Shown here in pieces: positions 52,280-61,784 of a stretch of DNA of 64,000 bases. The position numbers and the translations under genes were made by a program. The notes beneath the pieces were generated by a model. It made no database searches. It was not told the origin of the DNA and was given only the letters and a program-made list of their open reading frames with translations. This stretch comes from Noviluteimonas lactosilytica (GTDB taxonomy: Bacteria > Pseudomonadota > Gammaproteobacteria > Xanthomonadales > Xanthomonadaceae), in contig NZ_JAJGAK010000001.1 in NCBI RefSeq assembly GCF_020866925.1, positions 1,036,189 through 1,100,188 of the forward strand, written 5' to 3'. The stretch's first letter is position 1, and every line of letters begins with the position of its first letter.

Positions 52280-52947
52280 CGTTCTTCTGCCCCCCGGGCC
52301 GGCACTGCCTCCAGCACAATCTGGATCGCAAACAGGCTCGGCCACACACGCCCCAGGAAGCGCAGCGGCTCCCGGATCAGCGCCGGATACTTGTGCAGAC
52401 CGACGTAACCATCGATGCGCACGACGCGCAGGCCCGCGCCTTCGATCAGCGCGACCATGGTGTCCTTCGTGAAAAACCGCAGGTGCGTGCGATCGAGGAT
52501 GCCGTAGTCCTTGTAGTCCCAGCGCCCCAGCAGATGTGTGAGGCGATTGGCGGCGAAGGCGATGTTGGGCAGCGACAGGATCGCGCGGCCGCCGGGCTTC
52601 AGGCGCGGCACGAGGTCGGCGAGCACGCGTTCCGGCTGCACGAGATGTTCGAGCACGTCGCCGAACAGCAGGAAGTCGTAGGTGCGCCCGTCGGCCGCGG
52701 GCACGCCGTCGTCGAGGTCTGCAACGTCGACGCGGCGATAGCCGGCCGCGCGCGCCTGCTGCGCCTGCGTCGCGTCGCGTTCGATGCCGTCGACGATCGC
52801 GTTGGCTTCACGCACGAGCACGCGACCGAGCGTGCCGTTCCAGCAGCCGACGTCGAGCACCTCGGGCTGCCCCGCATGCGCGCGCACGGCGCGGACGAAG
52901 ACCGGGTTCGCGTGCGCGTAAACATCGACGCCGGCGTCGCGCGTCAT
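52276..52947 (-). CDS. Class I SAM methyltransferase (small)
   Basis: A 223-residue SAM-dependent methyltransferase. Motif I is EVLDVGCWNGTLG, motif II/III LLFGDVLEHLV, and VPRLKPGGRAILSLPNIAF follows, all in the UbiE/Methyltransf_11-like order; the tail after HLRFFTKDTMVALIEGAG is typical of sugar and lipid O-methyltransferases. The ATG at 52947 overlaps the WbsX-like gene (ATGA). The substrate is likely a glycan in this cluster, but this is inference. Confidence 0.85.
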   Translation of the reverse strand: MTRDAGVDVYAHANPVFVRAVRAHAGQPEVLDVGCWNGTLGRVLVREANAIVDGIERDATQAQQARAAGYRRVDVADLDDGVPAADGRTYDFLLFGDVLEHLVQPERVLADLVPRLKPGGRAILSLPNIAFAANRLTHLLGRWDYKDYGILDRTHLRFFTKDTMVALIEGAGLRVVRIDGYVGLHKYPALIREPLRFLGRVWPSLFAIQIVLEAVPARGAEER

Positions 52948-54110
52948 GGCGTCACCTGGCGCAGGCCGAGTGCGGACGCGGTCGCATCGAGGAACGCATG
53001 GCCATGCTGCTGGTCGGGTTCGAGGTGGCAGCCCTCGGCCCATTCGTTCCAGGCGTTGAGGAAGACGAGCCGCCGCGACGGCGCACGCGTCGACACGCGC
53101 GCGAGGGCGTCGTCGAGCCAGCGTTTGTACTGCGTGGCGTCGTGGTTCTCGATGATCGTGGCCGACGTGCGGCGCACGGTGTTATCCCAACTCGGGAACA
53201 CGACCGGATAAGTCGTGTCGGCAATCGGCGCACGCGCGATCGAACGATCGACGTACGCGGCGTAGTCGACGATCGTGTTGAGGCTGCGCTTGCCGAGCCA
53301 GCGGTTGTTGCGCAGCGCGTCGTACCAGCGCGCAGGCAGCAGGCGCTGCAGCAGCGACACCGCGTGGCCGGTGGGGTTCTTCGTCGCAGGAAAATGCTTG
53401 CGGTTCGGTTCGAACTCGACGACGCCGTCGAAGCCGAGCGCCTTCAGGCCGGCGGTGTCGTGCTTCGAGAAGCCCGTGCGCACGCCGCAGAACCACGGCT
53501 CGACGCCCAGCTTCTCCATGCAGGTGCGCCGCCACGTTTGCAACATGGCGGCGACGTCGGGCATGTCTTCGGGCAGGTAGATCACGAACAGCGGGCGCCC
53601 CTCGACGCGCAGGTAGCGCGGATCGGCGAACACGCCGCAGAGCCAATCGATATGCGCCGCATCGTCGGCTTCGTCGTAGTCCTGGCGCATCAGCACATCG
53701 TGTTCGCGACCGCTCCACGCGCGCGACCACGTCTGGTTCGCCCAGCACAGGCAGAACGGGAAATCGGGCGCGCCACTCGCGAGCACTTCATCGAGCGGGC
53801 GGTTCAACAGGCGCTTGCCCTTGAACCAGTAGTGGTAGTAGCAGAACGCCTCTATGCCCGCCGCGCGCGCGAGATCGACCTGCTGCTGTCGCGTTTCCGC
53901 CACGCGCAGGTCGTAGAAACCGAGGTCCGCGGGAAGGTGCGGCTGGCCGTGGCCTTCGAAGCGTGGCTTGCCCGTGACGACGTTGGTCCACTCGGTGAAG
54001 CCCGTGCCCCACCACGCGTCGTTCTCCGGGATCGGATGGAACTGCGGGAGGTAGAACGCGATCGCGCGGGCGCGCGGCGCATCGCCTCGCGTGGGCGCAT
54101 GCAGGTTCAC
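52944..54110 (-). CDS. WbsX-like protein (GH99/GT-like glycan enzyme)
   Basis: A 388-residue protein of the WbsX family found in polysaccharide clusters. Diagnostic segments are FYLPQFHPIPENDAWWGTGF, TEWTNVVTGKPRFEGHGQPH, FCYYHYWFKGKRLLNRPLD, FCLCWANQTWSRAW and NAWNEWAEGCHLEPD. The fold relates to glycoside hydrolase family 99, and some members are fused to glycosyltransferases, so it could cut or form glycosidic bonds. It starts at GTG, overlapping the C-methyltransferase stop (GTGA). The reaction is unknown. Confidence 0.87.
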   Translation of the reverse strand: MNLHAPTRGDAPRARAIAFYLPQFHPIPENDAWWGTGFTEWTNVVTGKPRFEGHGQPHLPADLGFYDLRVAETRQQQVDLARAAGIEAFCYYHYWFKGKRLLNRPLDEVLASGAPDFPFCLCWANQTWSRAWSGREHDVLMRQDYDEADDAAHIDWLCGVFADPRYLRVEGRPLFVIYLPEDMPDVAAMLQTWRRTCMEKLGVEPWFCGVRTGFSKHDTAGLKALGFDGVVEFEPNRKHFPATKNPTGHAVSLLQRLLPARWYDALRNNRWLGKRSLNTIVDYAAYVDRSIARAPIADTTYPVVFPSWDNTVRRTSATIIENHDATQYKRWLDDALARVSTRAPSRRLVFLNAWNEWAEGCHLEPDQQHGHAFLDATASALGLRQVTP

Positions 54111-55360
54111 GCGAGGACCTCTCCCGCATGCACGACCTGCAGCGTCGGCAACGGAAACACCAGCGAGCGTCCCGAGTACGCCGGATTGGCGAGGAAGTGG
54201 CGGCGGAAATGCCACGGCAGCACGAGGTGGTAGTCATGGCCGTGCGCGAGCACCTCGCTTTCCGCGCGGATCGGCAGGAACGTGCCCGGCGTCATCGCGC
54301 CGAACTTGTCGGGATTCACTTCGCCGACTTCCGCGATGTCGTCGGACGTGATGCCGCAGTACTGCAGCAGCACGTTGCCCTTGGTCGACGCACCGAGCGC
54401 GGCGATGGTCTTGCCTTCGGCCTTCGCCCGGTCGATGAACGCACGCAGGCCGTCGCGCGACTGCGCGGTGCGGCGTGCGAAGTCCTCGAACGGCGCGAGC
54501 GTGTCGAGCCCGCGCGCCTGTTCCTCCGCGAGGATGCGCGCGACTTCGGGGCTCTCCGGCATGCCCGACGTCGACTTCGCCGCGGTCACCGAGAAGCTGC
54601 CACCGTTGACGTCGTTGAACTCGATGTCGACGATCGTGAAGCCGACGCGGTCGGCCATCCACTTCACCTGCTTCAGCGCGTAGTACTCCAGGTGCTCGTG
54701 GCACACGGTGTCGTACGACAGCGCATCGAGCATCGCCGGCATGTAGCTCTGTTCGAACACCCACACGCCGTCGTCGGCGAGCACGTCGTGCACGTCCTGC
54801 ATGAACGCCATCGGTGCCTCGAGGTCGTAGTACATCGAGAACGACGTCAGCACGCGCACGCGCTTGCCGGGGCGCACCTTGCGCAACGTATCGGCGGTGA
54901 AGAAGTCCGCGCACAGGTCGACGTTCGGCTTGTAGTACTGGCGGAACTTCGCGCCGGTGGGATCGATGCCGAGCAGGTCGGCGCCGATCGATTCCGGATA
55001 GGCGCCGAGCGTCGTGCCGTCGTTGGCGCCCACGTCGACGACGAGGTCGCCCTCGCGCAACGCCACGAGGCCGAGCACGCGCGCGACCTTTGCGTGCAGG
55101 TGGCGCACCATGCTCGCGTTGAGCCCGGAGCGATAGCCGTAGTTGTCGCCGTACATCTCGCCGAGGTCGTAGGAATGCGCGAGTTGCAGCAGGCCGCACG
55201 CCTGGTCGCCCATGCACTTCACCAGGCGCAGCGGACCGGTGGTCACGTGCGCGTCGCGCGAACGCGGGAACACGCCGGTGAGCATCTGTTCGCCGAGGTC
55301 GAGGACCTGCGCCAGGTGGGTGTTGCCGCAGATGCGGCAGCGGTGAAGCGGTTGCGTCAT
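54107..55360 (-). CDS. Sugar C-methyltransferase (Methyltransf_13/14 type)
   Basis: A 417-residue three-domain enzyme like TylC3/NovU. An N-terminal zinc ribbon with CRICGNTHLAQVLDLG and, later, CMGDQACGLLQL; a central SAM domain with VVDVGANDGTTLGAY; the substrate domain with EQSYMPAMLDALSYDTVCHEHLE, and the C-terminal NAD-like domain with ALGASTKGNVLLQYCG. Members add methyl to carbon 3 of NDP-4-keto-deoxysugars. It overlaps the gmd paralogue (ATGA), so a branched deoxysugar is the likely product. Confidence 0.87.
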   Translation of the reverse strand: MTQPLHRCRICGNTHLAQVLDLGEQMLTGVFPRSRDAHVTTGPLRLVKCMGDQACGLLQLAHSYDLGEMYGDNYGYRSGLNASMVRHLHAKVARVLGLVALREGDLVVDVGANDGTTLGAYPESIGADLLGIDPTGAKFRQYYKPNVDLCADFFTADTLRKVRPGKRVRVLTSFSMYYDLEAPMAFMQDVHDVLADDGVWVFEQSYMPAMLDALSYDTVCHEHLEYYALKQVKWMADRVGFTIVDIEFNDVNGGSFSVTAAKSTSGMPESPEVARILAEEQARGLDTLAPFEDFARRTAQSRDGLRAFIDRAKAEGKTIAALGASTKGNVLLQYCGITSDDIAEVGEVNPDKFGAMTPGTFLPIRAESEVLAHGHDYHLVLPWHFRRHFLANPAYSGRSLVFPLPTLQVVHAGEVLA

Positions 55361-56319
55361 GACATCGAATCCCTGGAAGCGAGCGACGCGATCGAGGCGT
55401 CGACCATCAGGCGCACGATCGCGCCGAAATCCGTCGAGGGCTGCCAACCCAGGACCCGTCGTGCCTTCGCGGCATTGCCCACCACGGGGCCGCGGCGATC
55501 TTCGCGCAGGTCCGTGGTGTTTCCCTTGACCCAGTCGCGATAGTCGAGCCCGACATGGGAGAACGCAAGGTCGCAGAACTCGCGGACCGTGTGGAGTTGG
55601 CCGGTCGCGACCACGTAGTCGTCGGCATGATCGTGCGCCAGCATCAGGCGCAGGGCGTGGACGTAGTCCGGCGCGTAGCCCCAGTCCCGTTGGGCGTCGA
55701 GGTTGCCGAGGCGCAATTCATGGTCGAGACCGGCGCGGATTCGCGCCACGGCATCGGCGATCTTGCGCGTGACGAAGGCCTGCCCACGACGCGGGCTCTC
55801 GTGGTTGTAGAGGATCGCCGAGCAGGCGAACACGTCGTGGCGCGTGCGAAACGCCTGCACCGTCGCATGCGCGAAGAGCTTGGCGGCCGCATACGGGCTG
55901 CGCGGGCGGAACGGCGTCGACTCGTCCTGCGGCGCTGCCGCGGGGTCGCCGAACATCTCGCTGCTCGACGCCTGGCAGAACCGAATCGACGCATCGGCAT
56001 CGACGATCGCCTGCAGCATGCGCGCGACAGCGATGCCGTTGAGCTCGCCGATCGCCACGGGGTCGTCGTACATCCCGGCGCCCGTGGAGAATGCGGCGAG
56101 GTTGTAGAACTCGGTGGGCCGCACCGATCGCAGCAACTGCGCCAGTGCATCGACATGGGCGAAATCCCACTCGGTGTACTCGATGTCGGGGAGCCGCGCC
56201 GCGCGCGGCGTGCGTCCGGCGCGCAGGAGCCCAACCACACGGTGTCCTTCCGCGCGCAGCTGTTCGGCGAGGTAACTGCCGTCCTGGCCGCTGATGCCGG
56301 TCAGAAGAACCGTGGCCAT
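55357..56319 (-). CDS. GDP-mannose 4,6-dehydratase-like extended SDR (gmd paralogue)
   Basis: A 320-residue SDR closely similar in plan to Gmd: VLLTGISGQDGSYLAEQL (NAD site), CQASSSEMFGDP (Ser-Glu), [12 protein letters not shown] (Tyr-Lys), NHESPRRGQAFVTRK and LGNLDAQRDWGYAPDYVHA. It is shorter than the true gmd at 59728 (360 residues) and diverged. It may be a 4,6-dehydratase for another GDP-sugar, or a reductase or epimerase acting after Gmd. It shares one base with the upstream stop (TGATG) and overlaps the C-methyltransferase gene, tying the two functionally. Confidence 0.8.
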   Translation of the reverse strand: MATVLLTGISGQDGSYLAEQLRAEGHRVVGLLRAGRTPRAARLPDIEYTEWDFAHVDALAQLLRSVRPTEFYNLAAFSTGAGMYDDPVAIGELNGIAVARMLQAIVDADASIRFCQASSSEMFGDPAAAPQDESTPFRPRSPYAAAKLFAHATVQAFRTRHDVFACSAILYNHESPRRGQAFVTRKIADAVARIRAGLDHELRLGNLDAQRDWGYAPDYVHALRLMLAHDHADDYVVATGQLHTVREFCDLAFSHVGLDYRDWVKGNTTDLREDRRGPVVGNAAKARRVLGWQPSTDFGAIVRLMVDASIASLASRDSMS

Positions 56320-57344
56320 CAGTATCCCGCCGAGCGCGCGACTGCGCGCGAGACGAAGGTGGCGTGCGGACTCCGCGACAGGTCGTAGATGTTCATGCGC
56401 GCATGCCGCGCGAACAGGCCGCAATACAGGCTCGACATCCCATTTGCGAACGTGGCGGGCACGACCGCGATGGCGCGCGAGACCACGCGTTTGAACGCCG
56501 ACATCGGACGTTCGGCGAGATAACGATCGTACTCGTCGCGTGCGTAACCGCCGATGCTCCGGTACAGCCAGAGCTTGCGCAGCTGTCGCCAGGGCTCGCG
56601 CGCGGAGATGCGCGCCTTCGCTTTCGACGACACGCTGTCGAAGGACCAGACCAGCGACGGCCACTTGAACATCCAGATCTCGAAACCGCGCGGCGTCCAC
56701 ATCGCGTTCCCGTATCGGATCGTGATCATGGGTGCGGCAATGACGCGCGTGCGAGGTGTCTGCGCCTGGAAGATCACGCCGACATGGATGAACAGCGATC
56801 CATAGTAGGCGGCGCGATCGCGCGCGAGCCAGAAACTGCGCCGTATCACCACGCAGCCGATGAAGCTCAGCGCGTGCGCGGCGTCGACGAGCAGGCTATC
56901 TGCGTCTTCGGGTGCGTACGTCGAGTCGGCGCCGGCCGCGACCAGCGTATCGCGCAACGCGCCGCCGAAGTCGACGGTGCGCACTTCCGTGTTGACGACG
57001 ACGAGATCGACATCGTCGCCCAGCGCCTCGACGACGCGATCGATCGCCCCCGGCTTCAGCAGGTCGTCGTCGGTCATCAGCCAGCAGAACTCACCCTGCG
57101 CGTGCGACACCGCAATGTCGTAGTCCCGATCGACGCCAGAGTTCACAGGCAGCCGAACGTAACGTACGCGCGGGTCGGCGGCCGCATATTTGCCGACGAT
57201 CTCGCCCGTGTTGTCTTTCGATGCGCCGTCGACGATGAGCAGCTCGACGTCGTCGCGCAACTGGGAGACGATCGTGTCGAGGGTTTCACCGATGAACGCA
57301 CCGCGATTCAGTGTCGCGATGCAGATGGAGAGCCGGGGTTGCAT
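56319..57344 (-). CDS. Glycosyltransferase family 2
   Basis: A 341-residue GT2 with GT-A domain at the N-terminus: LSICIATLNRGAFIGETLDT, VELLIVDGASKDNTGEIV and the metal site CWLMTDDDLLKPGAID (DDD). The rest (about 190-341) is variable and basic, with no clear membrane helix. It overlaps the next gene in TGATG form on both sides (with FkbM-like upstream and the gmd paralogue downstream). Donor and acceptor unknown. Confidence 0.85.
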   Translation of the reverse strand: MQPRLSICIATLNRGAFIGETLDTIVSQLRDDVELLIVDGASKDNTGEIVGKYAAADPRVRYVRLPVNSGVDRDYDIAVSHAQGEFCWLMTDDDLLKPGAIDRVVEALGDDVDLVVVNTEVRTVDFGGALRDTLVAAGADSTYAPEDADSLLVDAAHALSFIGCVVIRRSFWLARDRAAYYGSLFIHVGVIFQAQTPRTRVIAAPMITIRYGNAMWTPRGFEIWMFKWPSLVWSFDSVSSKAKARISAREPWRQLRKLWLYRSIGGYARDEYDRYLAERPMSAFKRVVSRAIAVVPATFANGMSSLYCGLFARHARMNIYDLSRSPHATFVSRAVARSAGY

Positions 57345-58195
57345 CACACCTGCTCGAGCGGCTGTCTGGCCATCATCGCGAACTGGCCTGCGTGGTCTTT
57401 TCCGTAGGCGCGAAGCTGGTAGCGGTTCTCGATGAAACCCTGGCGCGGCTGCAGGTCGGCAATGAAATGGGAGTCCAACTGCTCGGCATCGACGAAAAAT
57501 GCGTTGACGCCGTTGGAATCGATGGCGACGAAGCTGTAGCCGCGCTGATCGAAGAAACGCTTCCAACCCGCGAGCGACACGCCGTAATACAGCTGCGAGG
57601 GATGCGCCGTCGATCGACGGAAGTCGTCGCGGTACGTCGACGCCACGCTGCGCTCGGGGCCGAACGCCGAGTTGTATTCCACCGACACGATCTTCGGACG
57701 AAACCCGCGCGCGAACAGCGCGTTCGCAATGTGGTAGTCGTTGCCGTCGATATCCAGCGAGAACACATCCGGATCGCGAAACGCGACCTGGTCGAGGATC
57801 GCATCCACGGTGCCCAGCGTGACGAACATCGACACGAACTGGCTTCCGATGCTGTAGCGGCCGACGTTGCGCCGGGCACGCGCGGACTGGCGCGGATCGC
57901 CTTCGATCATCAGGCCTTCGTATCCCGCGGTCGTGAGCAGCCAACTACTGTTGTTCTCGGTGCCCTCGGCGGCGCCGATCTCGACGACGTAGCGATTCGG
58001 CGCTTCCAGCTGGCTGCGCAGGACATCGATGATCCCGTCCTCGCCGTTCTGGCTGAAGCCGGAGAACTCCCAGCTCGCCGGGTGGCGGGGATCGACAAGG
58101 CGGGCCGCGCGCGACGCGCCGCCCTTCGCCAGCGCAATCGCGATGCGCTGTCGATCCTTGTAGTCGATCAGGTAATCGATGACCCTGCCCAGCAT
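57344..58195 (-). CDS. FkbM-like SAM methyltransferase-fold protein
   Basis: A 283-residue protein with a methyltransferase fold: VVEIGAAEGTENNSSWLL fits motif I, LMIEGDPRQSARARRNV fits the adenosine-binding acid, and FSLDIDGNDYHIANALF and VSVEYNSAFGPE follow as in FkbM-related proteins found in glycan clusters. A short basic helix leads. Members O-methylate sugars or natural products; the target here is probably the cluster's glycan. It lies 18 bases after the flippase gene and overlaps the GT2. Confidence 0.7.
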   Translation of the reverse strand: MLGRVIDYLIDYKDRQRIAIALAKGGASRAARLVDPRHPASWEFSGFSQNGEDGIIDVLRSQLEAPNRYVVEIGAAEGTENNSSWLLTTAGYEGLMIEGDPRQSARARRNVGRYSIGSQFVSMFVTLGTVDAILDQVAFRDPDVFSLDIDGNDYHIANALFARGFRPKIVSVEYNSAFGPERSVASTYRDDFRRSTAHPSQLYYGVSLAGWKRFFDQRGYSFVAIDSNGVNAFFVDAEQLDSHFIADLQPRQGFIENRYQLRAYGKDHAGQFAMMARQPLEQV

Positions 58196-58213
58196 CCGTT
58201 CACTCCGTTCCTC

Positions 58214-59722
58214 TCATTGCGCGGGCGTCGGGCGACCGAATGCCATCGCCAACACGCGCCTGAACTCGCGGGGTTCGAAGCTGCCCGCGACACCGATCGC
58301 AATGCCGACGAGTGCTGCGATTCCACCGATCCCCAAGGCCACCCAAGGCCCGACGGCGAGCGTGCGGCATATCCACGCGCCAAGCAATGCCGGAATGAAT
58401 GTCGCCAACGCGGGGACCCCCGCATTGCGCAAAAGCCAGGACCAGCCCGCGAACGCCATCACCTTCCGGCCCGTCAGCCATGTTCCGACCACGACGTAGA
58501 GCGCGTTGATGGACGCCCAGCCAAGCGCGCCCCCGAGGGCGCCGAATCTTGCAGCCAGCGCCAGCACCACGGGAATCATCACGATCAGCAACCCCAGCGC
58601 GGTGACGAAGGCGAGCTTCGGTTTGCCGGCGGCAAGCTGCAGGCTGTAGGGGAAATACATGATCCCGTTGAGGGCCGAACCGATCGCGAGCCACGCGGCC
58701 AGCGGCGCGACCTCCGAGGCGACCTTGGCATCACCCAACCAGAGCGTGACCAGCGGTTGCGTCTGGAACACCAGGCCGAAGGCCAATGCGAACAACGCCG
58801 TCGCAAACAGCTTCGTTGCCGACTCGTACAAGTACTTGAGCGACGCGCCGTCGCCTCGCGCGATCAGCGCGGAAAACTTGGGGAAGAGCGTGTTCAGCGT
58901 TGGCGTCGTCAGGATCTGAAGTCCGCTCACGAGCAACGCGGCAAGCATGTAGTGCGCGAAGGGCTCGAGCGAAATGACACGACTCAGCACGATCTTGTCG
59001 AACTGCGACAACACCAGGCCAGTGATCGCCACGCCCGACATCCACGCGGAGAAATGCCACACGCGCCGCAGGTCCCTGAAGTCATACGGCGCATCGCGCT
59101 CACCCACCGCGCGACGCGCGAGCACGCGCAACACGATCGCGTGCAGCAATCCGAACGCCGCCTGCACGATGAAGAACGCTTCGATGCTCCGGACGCCCCA
59201 CGCGAGCACCGCGATGGTCGTGATGGCCGCGCAGATGTTGATCGTCATGCTCGTCGCCGCCGAGCGCGCGAGACGATGCGCGCCGACCAGCGCGCCGTGG
59301 TAGAGACTGATCGGCCAGCGGCACGCGAGGTTCACGCCCATCAGCATCACCGCTTGCGCGACGGTCTCGGCGGGCAATGCCCTCGCCTGCAACCAGTGCG
59401 AGCCGATCCATGGCGCGACGAGCGCGACCAGGGCGGCGATGAGGACAGCGACGCCGATGTACACCACCCCCAACGTGCGCAACAGCGACGCAGAACGTCG
59501 TTGCTGGCCGACCTCGGCGCCATGCGCGATCTCGCGGCTGACGGTTGGCGCTAGCCCGAGGTCCAGCACCTGCAACACGGTCTGCAGCGTCGCGTAGAAG
59601 CCGATCAGGCCATACGCCTCCATGCCGAGGAAACGCAGGTAGAACGGGAGTGCGATGAGGTTGATCAGCACGACGACGACCGAGTTGGCCATCGCCGCCG
59701 CCATGTTCCGCGCAAGGCGCAT
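58214..59722 (-). CDS. Polysaccharide flippase, Wzx/MOP family
   Basis: A 502-residue membrane protein with about 12-14 helices. It begins NMAAAMANSVVVVLINLIAL, has LGLAPTVSREIAHG after the second helix and IVLSRVISLEPFAHYMLAA in the middle, both typical of Wzx-like O-unit flippases. Its job would be to move a lipid-linked oligosaccharide across the inner membrane. The ATG at 59722 lies 5 bases after the gmd stop; the open frame upstream is gmd in the wrong frame. I see no Wzy polymerase or ligase in the window. Confidence 0.87.
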   Translation of the reverse strand: MRLARNMAAAMANSVVVVLINLIALPFYLRFLGMEAYGLIGFYATLQTVLQVLDLGLAPTVSREIAHGAEVGQQRRSASLLRTLGVVYIGVAVLIAALVALVAPWIGSHWLQARALPAETVAQAVMLMGVNLACRWPISLYHGALVGAHRLARSAATSMTINICAAITTIAVLAWGVRSIEAFFIVQAAFGLLHAIVLRVLARRAVGERDAPYDFRDLRRVWHFSAWMSGVAITGLVLSQFDKIVLSRVISLEPFAHYMLAALLVSGLQILTTPTLNTLFPKFSALIARGDGASLKYLYESATKLFATALFALAFGLVFQTQPLVTLWLGDAKVASEVAPLAAWLAIGSALNGIMYFPYSLQLAAGKPKLAFVTALGLLIVMIPVVLALAARFGALGGALGWASINALYVVVGTWLTGRKVMAFAGWSWLLRNAGVPALATFIPALLGAWICRTLAVGPWVALGIGGIAALVGIAIGVAGSFEPREFRRVLAMAFGRPTPAQ

Positions 59723-59727
59723 GCGCG

Positions 59728-60810
59728 CTACTCGTTGAAGTCGTCGGCGCGGTAGCCGTGCTGGGTGATCAGCGCGTCGCGCTGCGCGGCGCGGAGGTCG
59801 GCGTGCGCCATCTCGCGCACGAGCTCGTCGAAGCCGATCGAAGGTTCCCAGCCCAGTTCGCGCTTGGCTTTCGACGCATCGCCGAGCAGCGTGTCGACTT
59901 CCGTCGGGCGGAAGTAGCGCGGGTCGACCGCGACGATCACGCGGCCGTTGGCATCGACGCCCTGCTCGTCCAGGCCGCTGCCGCGCCAGGTCAGTTCGAT
60001 TTCCATCGCGCGTGCAACGGCGGCGACGAACTCGCGCACGCTGTACTGATGGCCTGAGGCGATGACGTAATCGCCCGGGTTGTCCTGCTGCAGGATCAGC
60101 CACTGCGCAATCACATAATCGCGCGCATGGCCCCAGTCGCGTTTCGCGTCGAGGTTACCCAGGTACAGGCAGGACTGCAGTCCAAGTTTGATGCGCGCCA
60201 AGCCGCGCGTGATCTTGCGGGTGACGAAGTTCTCGCCGCGTACCGGGGACTCGTGGTTGAACAGGATGCCGTTGCTCGCGTGCACGCCGAACGCTTCGCG
60301 GTAGTTCACCGTGATCCAGTACGCGTAGAGCTTCGCGGCGGCGTACGGCGAACGCGGATAGAACGGCGTGGTCTCGCGCTGCGGGATTTCCTGCACCATG
60401 CCGTACATCTCGGACGTCGACGCTTGGTAGAAGCGCGCGCGCTTCTGCATGCCGAGGATGCGGATCGCTTCGAGCAGTCGCAGTGTGCCGAGCGCGTTGG
60501 TGTCGGCGGTGTATTCGGGCTGTTCGAAAGAGACCGCCACGTGGCTCTGCGCGGCGAGGTTGTAGACCTCGTCCGGTTGCACCTGCTGCATGATGCGGAT
60601 GAGGCTCGACGAATCGGTCACGTCGCCGTGGTGCAGGAAGAAGCGCACGCCCGCTTCGTGCGGATCGCGATAGAGATGATCGATGCGCTTGGTGTTGAAC
60701 GACGAGGCGCGGCGCTTGATGCCGTGCACTTCGTAGCCTTTGTCGAGCAGCAACTCGGCGAGGTAGGCGCCGTCCTGGCCGGTAACGCCGGTGATGAGCG
60801 CGCGCTTCAC
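59728..60810 (-). CDS. gmd: GDP-mannose 4,6-dehydratase
   Basis: A 360-residue enzyme that turns GDP-D-mannose into GDP-4-keto-6-deoxy-D-mannose, the precursor of GDP-rhamnose, fucose, perosamine and others. Motifs: [70 protein letters not shown]. The start is GTG, one base after the stop of the GT2 upstream. No clear gmer/rmd/per gene is in the window, so the next step is done by the gmd paralogue, the epimerase of the left arm, or elsewhere. Confidence 0.94.
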   Translation of the reverse strand: MKRALITGVTGQDGAYLAELLLDKGYEVHGIKRRASSFNTKRIDHLYRDPHEAGVRFFLHHGDVTDSSSLIRIMQQVQPDEVYNLAAQSHVAVSFEQPEYTADTNALGTLRLLEAIRILGMQKRARFYQASTSEMYGMVQEIPQRETTPFYPRSPYAAAKLYAYWITVNYREAFGVHASNGILFNHESPVRGENFVTRKITRGLARIKLGLQSCLYLGNLDAKRDWGHARDYVIAQWLILQQDNPGDYVIASGHQYSVREFVAAVARAMEIELTWRGSGLDEQGVDANGRVIVAVDPRYFRPTEVDTLLGDASKAKRELGWEPSIGFDELVREMAHADLRAAQRDALITQHGYRADDFNE

Positions 60811-60811
60811 G

Positions 60812-61666
60812 TCAGTAGCGATCCTGTTTGTAGGTCAGCGCCGTAATCTGCTCGGACACCAGCCCGATCAGGAACACGATCACCGCGGCGCTGATGAGCA
60901 GCGCACTCATGTTGGTGAAGCGGCCGTACGTCGCGAAGCTCCACGCGTAGTAGGCCACGCCCAGCACGCCGAAGCCGAGCGAGGCGGGCGCGAACAGCTT
61001 CAGCGGCGAATACAGCGTCGCGATGCGGAAGATGATGATGAGGAAGCGCGCGCCATCGCGCAGCGGGCGGATGTGCGAGCGCCCGATGCGGCGCGCGACG
61101 TTGATCGGCACATAGGCCACCGGGTAGGCGCTGCGGAAGAACGCCATCGTGCTGGTGGTCGGGTAGCTGAAGCCGTTCGGCAGCAGGTGCAGGAATTCGC
61201 GGAAGCGTTCAGCGCGCGCGGCGCGAAAGCCGGATGTGAGGTCGGCGACGCGATGCCCCGTCATCCAGCTCGCGAGCCGGTTGTACAGGCCATTGGCGAG
61301 GCCGCGACCGACGCTGGCCTGGCCGCCCGAACTGCGAGCACCGACCGCCATGTCGTAGCCCGCTTCGAGGCGCTCGAGCAGCTTGGGGATGTCGGCGGCG
61401 TCGTGCTGGCCATCGGCATCCATGAAGACGAGAATGTCGCCGGATGCGGCGCGCGCGCCCCGCTTGATGGCGGCGCCGTTGCCCATGGCGTAGGGTGAGG
61501 ACAGGACGCGCGCCCCGAATTCGGCGGCGACGGCGGCCGTGGCATCGGTGGAGCCGTCGTCGACGACGATGACTTCGGCATCGGGCATGGTCGCCTTCAG
61601 CCCCGGCAGGGTCTGCCGAAGGCCGTCCGCTTCATTCTTGGCCGGAAGGATGATCGAAACGCGCAT
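60812..61666 (-). CDS. Polyprenyl-phosphate glycosyltransferase-like GT2
   Basis: A 284-residue GT2 of the dolichol-phosphate-mannose synthase type. [36 protein letters not shown] and the metal site [18 protein letters not shown] are all present; two C-terminal membrane helices (about 222-245 and 255-275) anchor it. It may load a sugar on undecaprenyl phosphate as donor for the GT-C enzymes of the locus, which fits its presence. The start has GGGGAG upstream. It is the first gene of the right-arm operon, divergent from pilB. Confidence 0.88.
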   Translation of the reverse strand: MRVSIILPAKNEADGLRQTLPGLKATMPDAEVIVVDDGSTDATAAVAAEFGARVLSSPYAMGNGAAIKRGARAASGDILVFMDADGQHDAADIPKLLERLEAGYDMAVGARSSGGQASVGRGLANGLYNRLASWMTGHRVADLTSGFRAARAERFREFLHLLPNGFSYPTTSTMAFFRSAYPVAYVPINVARRIGRSHIRPLRDGARFLIIIFRIATLYSPLKLFAPASLGFGVLGVAYYAWSFATYGRFTNMSALLISAAVIVFLIGLVSEQITALTYKQDRY

Positions 61667-61784
61667 TGGCCGCTCCCCTGTCCCGTACAGGTTAAGCGAG
61701 AACCGCAAGTCCGGAATAGCGACGGTGATCCGTTGTGTGATCTGGGGTTTGGGGTATCTTCGGCAATAGATTAGGGGGAGAGAC

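Noticed and set aside
61730-61775. Possible sigma-54 promoter before pilB
   Set aside because: A GG-N10-GC pair exists but the flanking bases do not fit TGGCAC or TTGC, unlike the two pilin promoters, and pilB is usually not sigma-54 dependent.
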